This document shows positions 39,191 to 50,802 of a DNA stretch of 64,000 bases, in pieces. The position numbers and the translations under genes are program-made. The DNA is from Alphaproteobacteria bacterium (GTDB lineage: Bacteria > Pseudomonadota > Alphaproteobacteria > Rhizobiales > Xanthobacteraceae), in assembly GCA_037200445.1 (NCBI GenBank), contig JBBCGH010000001.1, forward strand, positions 3,534,001-3,598,000, read 5' to 3'. Numbering within the stretch: position 1 is the first letter of the stretch; each line of letters starts with the position of its first letter. The notes below the pieces were generated by a model. The model saw only the letters and a program-made list of their open reading frames with translations, had not been told where the DNA came from and searched no databases.

Positions 39191-39196
39191 CAGAGA

Positions 39197-42913
<3,717 letters not shown>

Positions 42914-42950
42914 TCACAGACTGCGGGAGACGGGCGTAATCCTCTCACTC

Positions 42951-43037
42951 GTCATGGCCGGGCTTGTCCCGGCCACCCCGCTTAGGAGAGCACGGCGCGT
43001 CCCTTATCGGGATGGCCGGGACAAGCGCGGCCATGAC
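42951..43037. repeat. Inverted-repeat element, 25-bp arms
   Basis: Arms GTCATGGCCGGGCTTG... and its complement match in 24 of 25 positions (42951-42975 and 43013-43037) around a 37-base centre. This wording is frequent in Rhizobiales intergenic DNA. It lies between nrdJ and the next gene and would form a long hairpin in the transcript. Confidence 0.8.
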
Positions 43038-43052
43038 GGAGAGACAGAGGAC

Positions 43053-43481
43053 ATGCTCAAACTTCGCACCACCCTCCTCGCCCTCGCGGCGCTCATCGCG
43101 GCGGCCACCTCCCCGGCCCGCGCCGAGGACGGCCAGGTCAACATCCAGTTCTTCAAGGCCGGCTGGGTGATCGGCGGCAGCTACGGCAAAGGCGTGCTGA
43201 GCTTCCGCGGCGAGCAATATCTGCTCAAGGTCGGCGGTCTCTCCTACGGGTTCACCTTCGGCGGCTCGCAGACCTCGCTGGCCGGCCGCGTGCGCAACAT
43301 CCGGAACGCCTCGGACGTCAACGGCGTCTATGGCGCGGGCTCGGCGGGCGCCGCCATCATCAAGGGCGGACAGGCCGTCATTCTCACCAACCAGAACGGC
43401 GCGATCCTGGAGCTCTCCGGCACGCAGACCGGGCTGATCGTGAATTTCGACTTGAGTGGGCTCGCGCTGACGGTGGAGTAG
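43053..43481 (+). CDS. Secreted hypothetical protein (EipA/DUF1134-like)
   Basis: 142 residues, signal peptide ending near SPARAED. The mature part is glycine-rich with beta pattern (FKAGWVIGGSYGKGVLSFRG, then AGSAGAAIIKGGQAVILTNQNG). It recalls DUF1134/EipA periplasmic proteins, but the match is by eye and partial. Confidence 0.6.
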   Translation: MLKLRTTLLALAALIAAATSPARAEDGQVNIQFFKAGWVIGGSYGKGVLSFRGEQYLLKVGGLSYGFTFGGSQTSLAGRVRNIRNASDVNGVYGAGSAGAAIIKGGQAVILTNQNGAILELSGTQTGLIVNFDLSGLALTVE

Positions 43482-43535
43482 AGGGCGACCTACCGTGCGC
43501 AACGCGCGTCTGCCTTGTTCGGCGCACCCCGCCCC

Positions 43536-43997
43536 TCACTCCAAAAACTCGATTCCATAATTCGCGGCGATCCCTCGGAAATCGACCGCCTTGCCGCCGC
43601 CGGGCGTGCCGCTCGCGGTCATCGAGGTGACCACCTCGTCGATGAAGGCATCGAACACGCCGCCGGGCGAAGAAATCATCAGCTCGCGGCCGGCTTCAGG
43701 CCCGAGGCACTTGATCGAGTGCGGCGTGCCGCGCGGCGCGAAGAACATGTCGCCCGGGCCGAGCGCAAGCGTCTCATCGCCGAGCCGCGCCTGGTAGCGT
43801 CCCTCGCACACGATGTGGGTCTCGTCATAGCTCGCGTGGCGATGCAGGCCCGCGCCCGCTTCCGGCGGCTCGACCGCCTCGCACAGCGTATAGGCTCCGC
43901 CGGTGTCTGCGGCTCCAGCCTTGAAGGCGAGCGTGATCCGCCCGAGCTGATAGATGCGGCCTTCGCCCGCGCGAAAATGCTTCGGCATTGCGGTCAT
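43536..43997 (-). CDS. Cupin domain protein
   Basis: 153 residues, a single beta-barrel cupin. Motif 1 is GLHRHASYDETHIVCEG and motif 2 is LGPGDMFFAPRGTPHSIKC, with the His/Glu metal ligands in place. AGGGAG 7 bases before the ATG at 43997 supports the start. Likely a small-molecule binding or dioxygenase-like enzyme; no substrate can be named. Confidence 0.85.
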   Translation of the reverse strand: MTAMPKHFRAGEGRIYQLGRITLAFKAGAADTGGAYTLCEAVEPPEAGAGLHRHASYDETHIVCEGRYQARLGDETLALGPGDMFFAPRGTPHSIKCLGPEAGRELMISSPGGVFDAFIDEVVTSMTASGTPGGGKAVDFRGIAANYGIEFLE

Positions 43998-44027
43998 GAA
44001 TCCACTCCCTCACAAATACCCCGCTCG

Positions 44028-44387
44028 CTATCCCCCCAAAATCCCCTGCCCGATCCCGAAAATCTCACTCAGCAACGCGACCGCGACTCCCACCGCCACC
44101 AGCCCCAGGCCAACCAGGAACATCCGGATCGCGCGCCGGTAGTTCGCCGTCAGCATCGCGGAGAGGAACAGCATCGCGCCGAGCGACCAGATCTGCGCCG
44201 CGCAGCCGAGAACGATCAGCGCGACCGCGAACAGGTCCGCGGTGTGCCACTTGCCCGGGCTGCCGGCCCAGCGCGACAGGAACGAGAGCGAGAAGCCGAC
44301 AATCACGCTCATAGCGGTGAGCGAGCCGTTGCGGAACAGCTCCGTGATGCGCTCGGGCGGGTCAGGCGGCTTTGCTGCGTCGCTCAT
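44028..44387 (-). CDS. Small membrane protein
   Basis: 119 residues with a charged N-terminus (MSDAAKPPDPPERITELF) and three hydrophobic segments (SVIVGFSLSFLS, LFAVALIVLGCAAQI, MFLVGLGLVAVGVAVAL). No family recognised. Confidence 0.6.
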   Translation of the reverse strand: MSDAAKPPDPPERITELFRNGSLTAMSVIVGFSLSFLSRWAGSPGKWHTADLFAVALIVLGCAAQIWSLGAMLFLSAMLTANYRRAIRMFLVGLGLVAVGVAVALLSEIFGIGQGILGG

Positions 44388-44449
44388 GCGCCCACTCTAT
44401 CGGGCAACGCGCGGCGGGCACAGGCTCCGCGACCGGCCCGCCGTGCAAC

Positions 44450-44824
44450 TCAGCGGCAGAGAAAGTCACTCTCCCAGCAAACCCTGATCGCCGGTCCTTG
44501 CGGCCGCACATAGAACGTGCCCGCCGGAAGGCCGAAGCCCGAGTTCCAATCCGCTCTCCCCGATATTTTGCCGGACTTGCCATTCACCTCCACGCGGTCG
44601 ACGAGGCAGATGCTCGCAGTCGACATCTGCATGCTCTGTCCGGGCAGCAGCGCGCCGTTCCAGGTCCGGTCGTGACAGAAATTCGAGACGGTGTGCATCC
44701 AGACCTGGGTGACGATGAACGTGCTCTGGTTCGACACCGTGTAGGTATAGGCGGCGGCCGGCGCGGCGATCGTTGCGGCGGCAACGGCAGTGAGAACTCC
44801 GAGCAGCATCGCGCGTGCGGTCAT
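44450..44824 (-). CDS. Secreted hypothetical protein
   Basis: 124 residues. Signal peptide MTARAMLLGVLTAVAAAT to about IAAPAAA; mature part with four cysteines (NFCHD, SICLV, RVCWE, FLCR) and a beta pattern. AAGGAA before the ATG at 44824 supports this start over an upstream one. Confidence 0.6.
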   Translation of the reverse strand: MTARAMLLGVLTAVAAATIAAPAAAYTYTVSNQSTFIVTQVWMHTVSNFCHDRTWNGALLPGQSMQMSTASICLVDRVEVNGKSGKISGRADWNSGFGLPAGTFYVRPQGPAIRVCWESDFLCR

Positions 44825-44925
44825 TGTCGTTCCTTGGTTTGTCGCGTGGGGGGAGCGATTCGGCGGGCCATCATGGTGGCGCGCCTGCTGCAGCAAAGCC
44901 AGCGGCCACGCGCTGTCAAGGAGCC

Positions 44926-44995
44926 CTCTCCCGGCTCACGCGCATAGCCCGTCGCAGACGGGCGTAAACGCCCTGATGGGCGTTCGCCGGGAGAG
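44926..44995. repeat. Cloverleaf-like intergenic repeat
   Basis: A 10-bp outer stem CTCTCCCGGC / GCCGGGAGAG (44926-44935 with 44986-44995) encloses two perfect 7-bp hairpins, GCCCGTC-GCA-GACGGGC (44947-44963) and AACGCCC-TGAT-GGGCGTT (44967-44984). The wording is a common intergenic repeat in this group. Confidence 0.8.
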
Positions 44996-45014
44996 AGTGT
45001 TCGAATGCAAAGCA

Positions 45015-45040
45015 CCCCTCTCCCGCAAGCGGGAGAGGGG
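45015..45040. repeat. Perfect 12-bp palindrome (REP-type)
   Basis: CCCCTCTCCCGC, two bases, GCGGGAGAGGGG. It directly follows the cloverleaf-like element and could act as a bidirectional terminator for the flanking minus-strand genes. Confidence 0.8.
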
Positions 45041-45069
45041 AAGAAAGCGGAGAGCGGGCGGTGTTGGTG

Positions 45070-45492
45070 CTACGCGACCTTCGCCGGCTGCTGCGCCACC
45101 AGGAACTCGACCAGCGAGGCGGTGCCGGTCAGTTCCTGCACCGAGTAGGTGTCGAGCTGGCCGTGCATCGCGCCCTGGAACACCGAGAAACGGTGATGCG
45201 TCGTGATGCCTTGCGTGTCGATCGGAACGTGGTCGGCCGGCCCGCTGAGGTTCACGCGCGGCACCAGCAGCGAGAACGAGGTCGAGCCGCTGTCGACGGT
45301 CATCATGATCGTCACCGTTACCAGCGTGCCGAGCGGCGATGCCGTGGTGGTGATCTGGTTGCCGGTGAAGGTGTGCGAGATGGACGGCGAGGCGTAGCTC
45401 AGCTGCGGCTGTCCGTTGATGCTGGTCGTCGAATACGTGACGTGCAGGCCGCCGCCGGACACGGCGTAAAAATTAGGCTGAATGAATGCCAT
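45070..45492 (-). CDS. Hypothetical protein
   Basis: 140 residues, MAFIQPNFYAVSGGGLHVTY at the start; a beta-rich soluble protein with a Ser/Thr-rich middle (TSINGQPQLSYASPSISHTF) and a long helical end (QELTGTASLVEFLVAQQPAKVA). GGGAG lies 9 bases before the ATG. No signal peptide. Function unknown. Confidence 0.6.
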   Translation of the reverse strand: MAFIQPNFYAVSGGGLHVTYSTTSINGQPQLSYASPSISHTFTGNQITTTASPLGTLVTVTIMMTVDSGSTSFSLLVPRVNLSGPADHVPIDTQGITTHHRFSVFQGAMHGQLDTYSVQELTGTASLVEFLVAQQPAKVA

Positions 45493-45705
45493 GACAAAGC
45501 TCCCGAGTTGATGTCCACCCCAGCCCGGAAACATGCGGAGTGTACGCGCAACCGCGTCGATTTGCCACTTATGATTTTGTTGCGCCGGAGCGCTCCGCGC
45601 CGCGAAAGCGCCATGTTGGGCGCGGCGGCCGGCTTCGCGAATACCGCCGGCACCAAGACCGGCGTACCGTTGCCAAGTCACGCGCCACGCGCTGCACTCT
45701 CCGCC

Positions 45706-45937
45706 ATGGACGTGCGGGCCGAACAGATCCTCGCGCGCTTTCCGGGTCCCGTGACGCTCACGGCGAGCCGGTGGATCCTCTGGCTCGCGCCGCCGCTGAT
45801 GGTCGGCCTCCTGGTCTTCTCCTTCCATCTCCTGCTCAACGCGATCGAGTCGCCATCGAGCGAGATCCTCTACGCGGGCCTCGGTGCCGCGTCTGGGCGG
45901 ACGCGAACCTTGAACCACGACGTGCTACTGCTCTCCC
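45706..45937 (+). CDS. Small membrane protein, 3' part probably frameshifted
   Basis: Begins MDVRAEQILARFPGPVTLTA, resembling the start of STM3941-type membrane proteins, followed by one clear membrane segment (LAPPLMVGLLVFSFHLLLNA). Beyond about 45890 the frame runs into the shadow of the next gene, so the end given is approximate and one or more indels are likely. Confidence 0.4.
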
Positions 45938-46153
45938 ATGCTGCTCAAGATCATCGCCCTCCTCTCGGCCGCGATCCCGCTGATCCTGTTTCTGCGCAAG
46001 GTGTTCGGCGCGCGGCCCACCAGGTTCGGCGGCGCGATGCGCGAGGCGAAGAAACAGATCGATCTCGCGATCACGATATTCATCGGCATCGTCGGCACGA
46101 TCGTCGTCTTCACGCTCGGCAGGATCGCCTGGAGCTGGTGGACCGCGCTGTGA
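45938..46153 (+). CDS. Small two-helix membrane protein
   Basis: 71 residues: MLLKIIALLSAAIPLILFLRK and IDLAITIFIGIVGTIVVFTLG are membrane segments separated by a basic loop (ARPTRFGGAMREAKKQ). No ribosome site seen, so it may be translated by coupling with the preceding frame. Confidence 0.5.
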   Translation: MLLKIIALLSAAIPLILFLRKVFGARPTRFGGAMREAKKQIDLAITIFIGIVGTIVVFTLGRIAWSWWTAL

Positions 46154-46270
46154 CCGCGGTTCCTTCTTAAACGCCTGTTCAGGAACACGAAAAAGCGCGG
46201 TTATGACGCAACCGCGGCGCCGCGGGGGGATTGTCCGCGAGGGGAGCACGTCATTTGAGGAGTGCCCCGC

Positions 46271-47179
46271 ATGAAGACAGTTGCTTTCGGCCTGGCCGCG
46301 CTGATCGGCCTCGCCCTTCCGGCCACCGCCGGATCGATCGACACCATGAAAGTTGCGCAAGCCGGGCAGGACAGCGGCGCGCAGGCCGGCGGCGCAAAAG
46401 CAGGCGGCGCCGCGCAATCCAGCAAGCAAGGCTCAGGCATGCAGTCGAGCCAGCAGGGTCCCGGAATGAAGTCCGGCAGCCGCGAAGGCAGCGCGAAGGG
46501 CGACAGCATGAAGTCGTCCCGCAATGCCACGGCAAAAACGGAAGGCCGTGAAGGCCGCCGCGAGGGCTCGCGCACCAGCGTGAACATCCGCGCCGGGGAG
46601 CGCACCGGCGCGCGTTCGGACATCACGACGCGGCGCACCTCGATCCACACCCGCGTCGGCGGTTCGGACAACGTCACGATCCGTCGCGGTCACCACGCTC
46701 GCTATGGCTACAGCGAGCCGTCGCGCGTCTACATCAAAAAGCACCGCCGTTATGGATATGACGAGCCGTCGATCTACGTGAAGCGCAAGCACGTGCGCCG
46801 CTATGTGGATGACGGGCCGTCGACAACAGTGATCCGCCGTCATCGGCCCGGTTATTCGGTCGGCGTCGGCGTCTCCTCCCGCACCACCGTGCGCGGTGAA
46901 TCGCGCACCAGCGTGCGCGAACGCGGCGAGCGCGGCGGCGCGAGCGTAAACGTGCGCGGCCAGAGCACCACCCGCACCGGCAGCTCCGGCACCGAGACGC
47001 GCGGACAGTCCGGCCGGTCGGGTCAGTCCGGCACTGCCTCCTCGGGCGGCGCGCAGGGCGGCCGCGGCGGCAACATGCAGAGCAAGCCCACGTCCGGCTC
47101 GTCCGGTGCGGGTTCGCAGGGACAATCGGGCTCGTCCGGCGGCCAGTCCTCCGGCGGCCAGTCGGGCACCAAGCAGTAA
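46271..47179 (+). CDS. Secreted Ser/Gly/Arg-rich repeat protein
   Basis: 302 residues with a signal peptide (MKTVAFGLAALIGLALPATAG) and a GAGGAG ribosome site 9 bases upstream. Residues about 145-190 have a repeated motif RYGYxEPS-x-YIKK / YVKRKH, rich in Tyr, Arg and Lys. The flanks are low complexity (QSSKQGSGMQSSQQ, GQSGRSGQSGTASSGG). It is probably a disordered cell-surface or periplasmic protein; function unknown. Confidence 0.65.
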   Translation: MKTVAFGLAALIGLALPATAGSIDTMKVAQAGQDSGAQAGGAKAGGAAQSSKQGSGMQSSQQGPGMKSGSREGSAKGDSMKSSRNATAKTEGREGRREGSRTSVNIRAGERTGARSDITTRRTSIHTRVGGSDNVTIRRGHHARYGYSEPSRVYIKKHRRYGYDEPSIYVKRKHVRRYVDDGPSTTVIRRHRPGYSVGVGVSSRTTVRGESRTSVRERGERGGASVNVRGQSTTRTGSSGTETRGQSGRSGQSGTASSGGAQGGRGGNMQSKPTSGSSGAGSQGQSGSSGGQSSGGQSGTKQ

Positions 47180-47307
47180 GTCGTTCTTGGACCTTGGCGG
47201 TGGGTTTCGTGCAGCGGAGCCCGCCGCCTCGCCGTTCTACAGGCTCGGTTCGTGGTAGGTTCCATCGGGGCTGCTGAGTCGTCCGTGCGCCCGCATGGAG
47301 ACCGGAA

Positions 47308-47424
47308 ATGGGAGGGTTCGTGTTCGGCGTCACGACGACCCTGTGCGTGTTGCTGGTCGGCGCCATGATGGCCTTTGGCCCGCACATCCTGGAATGGCTC
47401 GACCGCACGCCCGAGCAAGGCTGA
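47308..47424 (+). CDS. 38-residue single-pass membrane peptide
   Basis: MGGFVFGVTTTLCVLLVGAM is a single membrane helix, followed by a short end HILEWLDRTPEQG. ACCGGAA precedes the ATG. Very short proteins of this layout are present in related genomes. Confidence 0.5.
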   Translation: MGGFVFGVTTTLCVLLVGAMMAFGPHILEWLDRTPEQG

Positions 47425-47435
47425 CGGCCGTTGTT

Positions 47436-47488
47436 GGGGCATGATCTTGTCCGAAAACCGATATCCACTTTTCGGGATCATGCCCTAG
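47436..47488. repeat. CATGATC palindromic element, copy 1
   Basis: GGGGCATGATC...TTGTCCGAAAAC...CACTTTTCGGGATCATGCCCTAG. A second copy is nearly identical at 58681-58731 and a longer variant at 48429-48500. The terminal CTAG supplies the stop codon of the deaminase gene on the minus strand. Confidence 0.85.
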
Positions 47489-48087
47489 GTGCGGCCGAAG
47501 CGATCGAACACCGTACGACGCAAAAGACGCATGATGCGCTCGCGCATCGTTACCGAGCGGGTCATCCCGACGTCCATCTGTGCCGCGACGAACAGGCCAC
47601 GCGTCTTCATGGCGCGGGCAATCACCGGACTCGCCTTGAGGAGCGCCTCCTCGGCCTCGCGCGCCATGAAGCCGGCGACGATCTCGGGCGGCCCCGGGAA
47701 GACTTCCGGCATGGCGTCGGAAATGTCCTGGTCGGTCAGCACCGGCCATTTGGACACGCCGCCCATATGCGGCGAGGTCAGCCCATAGACCACGCGGCCG
47801 ATGCGGCTCTCGCGGATTGCGTAGCAGCAGAAGACGCAAGGCTCGGCGCTGACGTAGATCGTGCAGTCGTCGAGGCTGACGGTGCCGAGCTTCTTCTGGG
47901 CTTCCGAGATCGCCACCACCTCGGCATGGCGGGTCACGTCGCGTTCATGCGCGACGCGATTGATCGACTCGGCGACGACTTCGCCGTCACGGGCGATCAC
48001 CACCCCGTAGGGATACTCCCCTTCCCGCCCCGAGCGCACCGCAAGCGCGATCGCGCGCCGCATCATCTCGGCATCGGAGGACTGCAT
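47485..48087 (-). CDS. Nucleoside/cytidine deaminase family protein
   Basis: 200 residues of the zinc-dependent CDA fold. The zinc site is RHAEVVAIS (His and catalytic Glu) and AEPCVFC (two Cys). Similar proteins include guanine deaminase and tRNA adenosine deaminase relatives; the extra C-terminal half (about residues 115-200) is longer than in TadA. The stop codon TAG lies inside a repeat element. Confidence 0.82.
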   Translation of the reverse strand: MQSSDAEMMRRAIALAVRSGREGEYPYGVVIARDGEVVAESINRVAHERDVTRHAEVVAISEAQKKLGTVSLDDCTIYVSAEPCVFCCYAIRESRIGRVVYGLTSPHMGGVSKWPVLTDQDISDAMPEVFPGPPEIVAGFMAREAEEALLKASPVIARAMKTRGLFVAAQMDVGMTRSVTMRERIMRLLRRTVFDRFGRT

Positions 48088-48098
48088 GCGGCGCCGCG

Positions 48099-48413
48099 CT
48101 ACTCCTCGGGCTCGGTGGTGAAGAACAGCGGATATCCCTTGCTCTTGCCGAGTTCGGTCGCTTCCTTCGCCTTCGTGTCGGCCACGTCCCTGGTGAACAC
48201 CGCGATCACGCAGGCGCCGCGCTGGTGCGCGGTCATCATCACGTTGTAGGCCTGATCTTCGTTCATGCGAAAGACGGCCTTGAGCACCATGACGACGAAT
48301 TCGCGCGGCGTGTAATCGTCGTTGAGCAGGATGACCTTCCAGAGCTTCGGCCGCTCGACCTTCGGCTTCGTCCTGGTTTTCGTCTTCGGTGCGACGACGG
48401 TCTGCTGACTCAT
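48099..48413 (-). CDS. clpS: ClpS adaptor of ClpAP protease
   Basis: 104 residues. The ClpS core starts at LWKVILLNDDYTPREFVV and includes VMMTAHQRGACVIAVFTRD, with the substrate-pocket residues for N-degron recognition. It delivers proteins tagged by Aat to ClpAP. The ATG at 48413 is chosen; an upstream ATG at 48497 would add 28 residues encoded by a repeat element and is unlikely. Confidence 0.92.
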   Translation of the reverse strand: MSQQTVVAPKTKTRTKPKVERPKLWKVILLNDDYTPREFVVMVLKAVFRMNEDQAYNVMMTAHQRGACVIAVFTRDVADTKAKEATELGKSKGYPLFFTTEPEE

Positions 48414-48428
48414 GGCGCTGACATTCTT

Positions 48429-48500
48429 GGCATGATCCTTGTCCGAAAACCGGTTCTCATCCCCGAACAGGTCGAGGACATCCTTTTCGGGGATCATGCC
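48429..48500. repeat. CATGATC palindromic element, long variant
   Basis: Ends GGCATGATCC and GGATCATGCC are perfect inverted repeats; the internal wording TTGTCCGAAAACCGG is shared with the other copies, but the centre is 20 bases longer. It lies 15 bases upstream of clpS and directly behind the dioxygenase gene stop. Confidence 0.8.
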
Positions 48501-49340
48501 TCAACGCGGCACGTCACCCGCAAGGGTCACGCGATGCATCACACGGCGATGGCCGTGATAATCGTTCACCGGGTTGTGCTGGGTGCAGCGATTGTCCCAC
48601 AGCGCGATCGAGCCCGGCTCCCAGCGGAAACGGCAGGTGAATTCGGGCCGTGTCGCATGCTGGAGAAGGTAACTCACAAGCGGCGCGCTTTCCTCGACCG
48701 TCATATCCTTGAAGCGCAGCGTGTGTCCGCCATTGACATACAGCGCCTTGCGTCCCGTCTCGGGATGCGTGCGCACGACCGGATGCTCGGCAACGTATTC
48801 CTTCTTTGCCTCGGTCTTGCCTGAGTCCTTGATGCGGTCTTCGCGCGTGCGTGTCACATCGGCCTTCGCGGATGAGTTCACGGCGATGAGGCCGTCGAGC
48901 ATCCGCTTCATGCCATCGGAGAGTGTCTCGTAGGCGAGATACATGTTGGCGAACAGCGTGTCGCCACCGCGCGGCGGCGTCTCGCGCGCGATGAGCATCG
49001 TCGCCATCGGCGGGCGCTCGAGATAGGCGGTGTCGGAGTGCCAGAGGCCGCCGAAATTGATCTTCTCGTGTTCGAGCTTGATCACCGGCGTGATCTGCGG
49101 AAACCCGTCGAGGCCCTTCACGAAGGGATACTCGATCGGCTCGCCGAAACAGCCCGCGGCATGCAGAAATTGCTCGGGCGTTACCGACTGCCCGCGGAAG
49201 AACACCACGCAATGTTCGAGCCAGGCAGCGCGGATCGCCGCGATGGTCGCGTCGCTGACGTCGTGCGCGAGGTCTACCCCAAGAATCTCGGCGCCGAGCG
49301 CACCGGAGAGCGGGCGGATATCGAGCGTGTTGGCTTTCAT
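48501..49340 (-). CDS. TauD/TfdA-type Fe(II)/2-oxoglutarate dioxygenase
   Basis: 279 residues. The metal triad is the His and Asp of LWHSDTAY and the His of TQHNPVNDYHG; the arginine of HRRVMHRVT binds 2-oxoglutarate. Start at MKANTLDIRPLSG with GGAG 6 bases upstream. The family hydroxylates taurine, alkyl sulfates or aryloxy acids; the substrate here is open. Confidence 0.9.
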   Translation of the reverse strand: MKANTLDIRPLSGALGAEILGVDLAHDVSDATIAAIRAAWLEHCVVFFRGQSVTPEQFLHAAGCFGEPIEYPFVKGLDGFPQITPVIKLEHEKINFGGLWHSDTAYLERPPMATMLIARETPPRGGDTLFANMYLAYETLSDGMKRMLDGLIAVNSSAKADVTRTREDRIKDSGKTEAKKEYVAEHPVVRTHPETGRKALYVNGGHTLRFKDMTVEESAPLVSYLLQHATRPEFTCRFRWEPGSIALWDNRCTQHNPVNDYHGHRRVMHRVTLAGDVPR

Positions 49341-49397
49341 CGGCGGCTCCAACGACCCGCCGACTTTACCGCGCGCTGCCGCCCGTCGCCAGAAGGC

Positions 49398-49703
49398 TCA
49401 GCCGAAGGAACGGTCCGCCGGACGCGCCATCACGCGGCGTGCCGGCTTGCGCTCGACCACGACCGAGCGCTCGGTTCCGCCACGGCTGGTGAAGGCAACG
49501 GTCGGCTGCTTGCGTGCTGGCGGAGCCTTCTTCAATGCCGTGCGCACTTCATCGGCGCTGACTTCCATCAGGCTGGCCGCGATCTCGACCTGCTGCTCAA
49601 GATCGTCGGTCAATCCGCGCGCCGCAAAGATCGCCTCTTCGAGCGTCGGCGGGTCATGGCGGACCCGGCGCGGACCATATTTCGTGTTCCAGGTCGTGCT
49701 CAT
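49398..49703 (-). CDS. Conserved Rhizobiales hypothetical protein
   Basis: 101 residues: MSTTWNTKYGPRRVRHDPPT, then a helical block (LEEAIFAARGLTDDLEQQVE, EIAASLMEVSADEVRTALKK) and a basic tail. A strong AAAGGAAAC ribosome site and an unusual AT-rich upstream region with a palindrome suggest active regulation. Confidence 0.7.
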   Translation of the reverse strand: MSTTWNTKYGPRRVRHDPPTLEEAIFAARGLTDDLEQQVEIAASLMEVSADEVRTALKKAPPARKQPTVAFTSRGGTERSVVVERKPARRVMARPADRSFG

Positions 49704-49773
49704 TGTTGTTTCCTTTCTGGCGACCCCTCAAGTCGCCGGATTATCAATCAAATATCGCACTGCAGCAAGTAAT

Positions 49774-49790
49774 ATTGTGCATCGCACAAT
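49774..49790 (-). promoter_or_regulatory. Operator-like palindrome upstream of the conserved hypothetical gene
   Basis: ATTGTGC-ATC-GCACAAT is a perfect 7-bp inverted repeat with a 3-base spacer, 71-87 bases before the ATG. Its core TGCATCGCACAA fits the TGC-N3-GCA pattern that I recall for the polyhydroxyalkanoate regulator PhaR in Bradyrhizobium; this is recollection, not a search. Confidence 0.4.
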
Positions 49791-49880
49791 CAACCTCACA
49801 AACTATTGAACTTGCACGCAATTTCGACATCCGTATGACGGCAGGCCGAGGCTCGCGGTCAAAATGCCGCGAGCGCGATG

Positions 49881-50741
49881 TCAGCCGCCCGCCATATCCT
49901 TCGGCGAGAAGGTCACATCAAGACTCTTCCATTCGCGGTACCGGTCGGGCGGCAGGAATGCGAAAGGCTGGCATTCTTTCACCGACTTGATCGCGGCCTG
50001 CATCAGGCGCGGCCCATCGCTTGAGGCGCTTCCTTCGATCAGCACCGGCTCAGCTGCTAAACCGCCGTCGCGTTTGAGGAAGATCCGCAGGGTCACCCTT
50101 GTGCCCTCGGACATTCCGTCCGGCAGTTTCAAGCACTTCTTCAAGTGCTGCTTGAAGGTTGACCGTTCATCGCCAGAGAGATTCGCTGTTGCTGTCGCCT
50201 CCGAGTCGAAATCGGCCTGCGGACCGCCGTTCGGCAGGTTCATCAGGGCCGGAATATTCATCGGGTCGAAAATCCACGGCTGGGATTGTTGTGCCGGCGG
50301 CTCCGGCGACGGCGTTGGCGTTGGCGTTGCAAGTGCCTGTTGCGTCCGCCGCTCTGCCGGAGGCGGTTGCGACGTAGGTGCCTGCGGGGTCGGTTCCTTC
50401 TGAGCCGGCTGCTTGGACGGCTGCTGCTGGACCCGCGCCTGTTGGGTGGGCTGCGGTTGCTGTTTCTGCTTGGTCTCGGACGGAGCGCGCGGGTTTTCAG
50501 GCGTCGGAGGGGTTGCGGGCGCGGCAGACGCCTCCGGGAATGGGCTCCATTCCTTGGTCTTGTCCGGCGGCTTTTTCTCGGGATCCAGCGGTGGAGGCTC
50601 TGGCTCGGGCTCTTGATCCCGCACGAGATCGACCTCGATCGTCTCGAGCTGGGTGTTCTCAAAGAGCTTCGGCGTCCCAAGCATCACAAACGCCACGAGG
50701 GCGATGTGGCTGACCGCCGATATGAGAAGTCCGGTGCGCAC
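49881..50741 (-). CDS. TolA/TonB-like energy-transducer protein
   Basis: 286 residues: an N-terminal membrane helix (LLISAVSHIALVAFVMLG), a long Pro/Gln-rich periplasmic linker (residues about 45-150), and a C-terminal TonB/TolA-like domain (KKCLKLPDGMSEGTRVTLRI, LMQAAIKSVKECQPFAFLPP with two cysteines). No tolQ, tolR, exbB or exbD is next to it here. Confidence 0.75.
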   Translation of the reverse strand: MRTGLLISAVSHIALVAFVMLGTPKLFENTQLETIEVDLVRDQEPEPEPPPLDPEKKPPDKTKEWSPFPEASAAPATPPTPENPRAPSETKQKQQPQPTQQARVQQQPSKQPAQKEPTPQAPTSQPPPAERRTQQALATPTPTPSPEPPAQQSQPWIFDPMNIPALMNLPNGGPQADFDSEATATANLSGDERSTFKQHLKKCLKLPDGMSEGTRVTLRIFLKRDGGLAAEPVLIEGSASSDGPRLMQAAIKSVKECQPFAFLPPDRYREWKSLDVTFSPKDMAGG

Positions 50742-50802
50742 CGTGCGATTTTAAGCCACCCCGTCAAGCCACCCAAGCCTTGGTTTGGCAGACTTCGGAG
50801 GG

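Noticed and set aside
38858-39196. N-terminal extension of nrdJ (open frame for about 113 more codons)
   Set aside because: Class II enzymes of this type start at MRIERRF; the upstream frame is Arg/Gly-rich, open in several frames because of high GC, and overlaps the hairpin-rich leader.
38700-39196. Cobalamin riboswitch upstream of the B12-dependent reductase
   Set aside because: No B12-box wording (AGCCACTG type) is visible on the plus strand.
46154-46270. EcfG promoter before the Ser/Gly/Arg-rich protein (GGAAC near 46181)
   Set aside because: No CGTT at 16-17 bases; only the -35 half matches.
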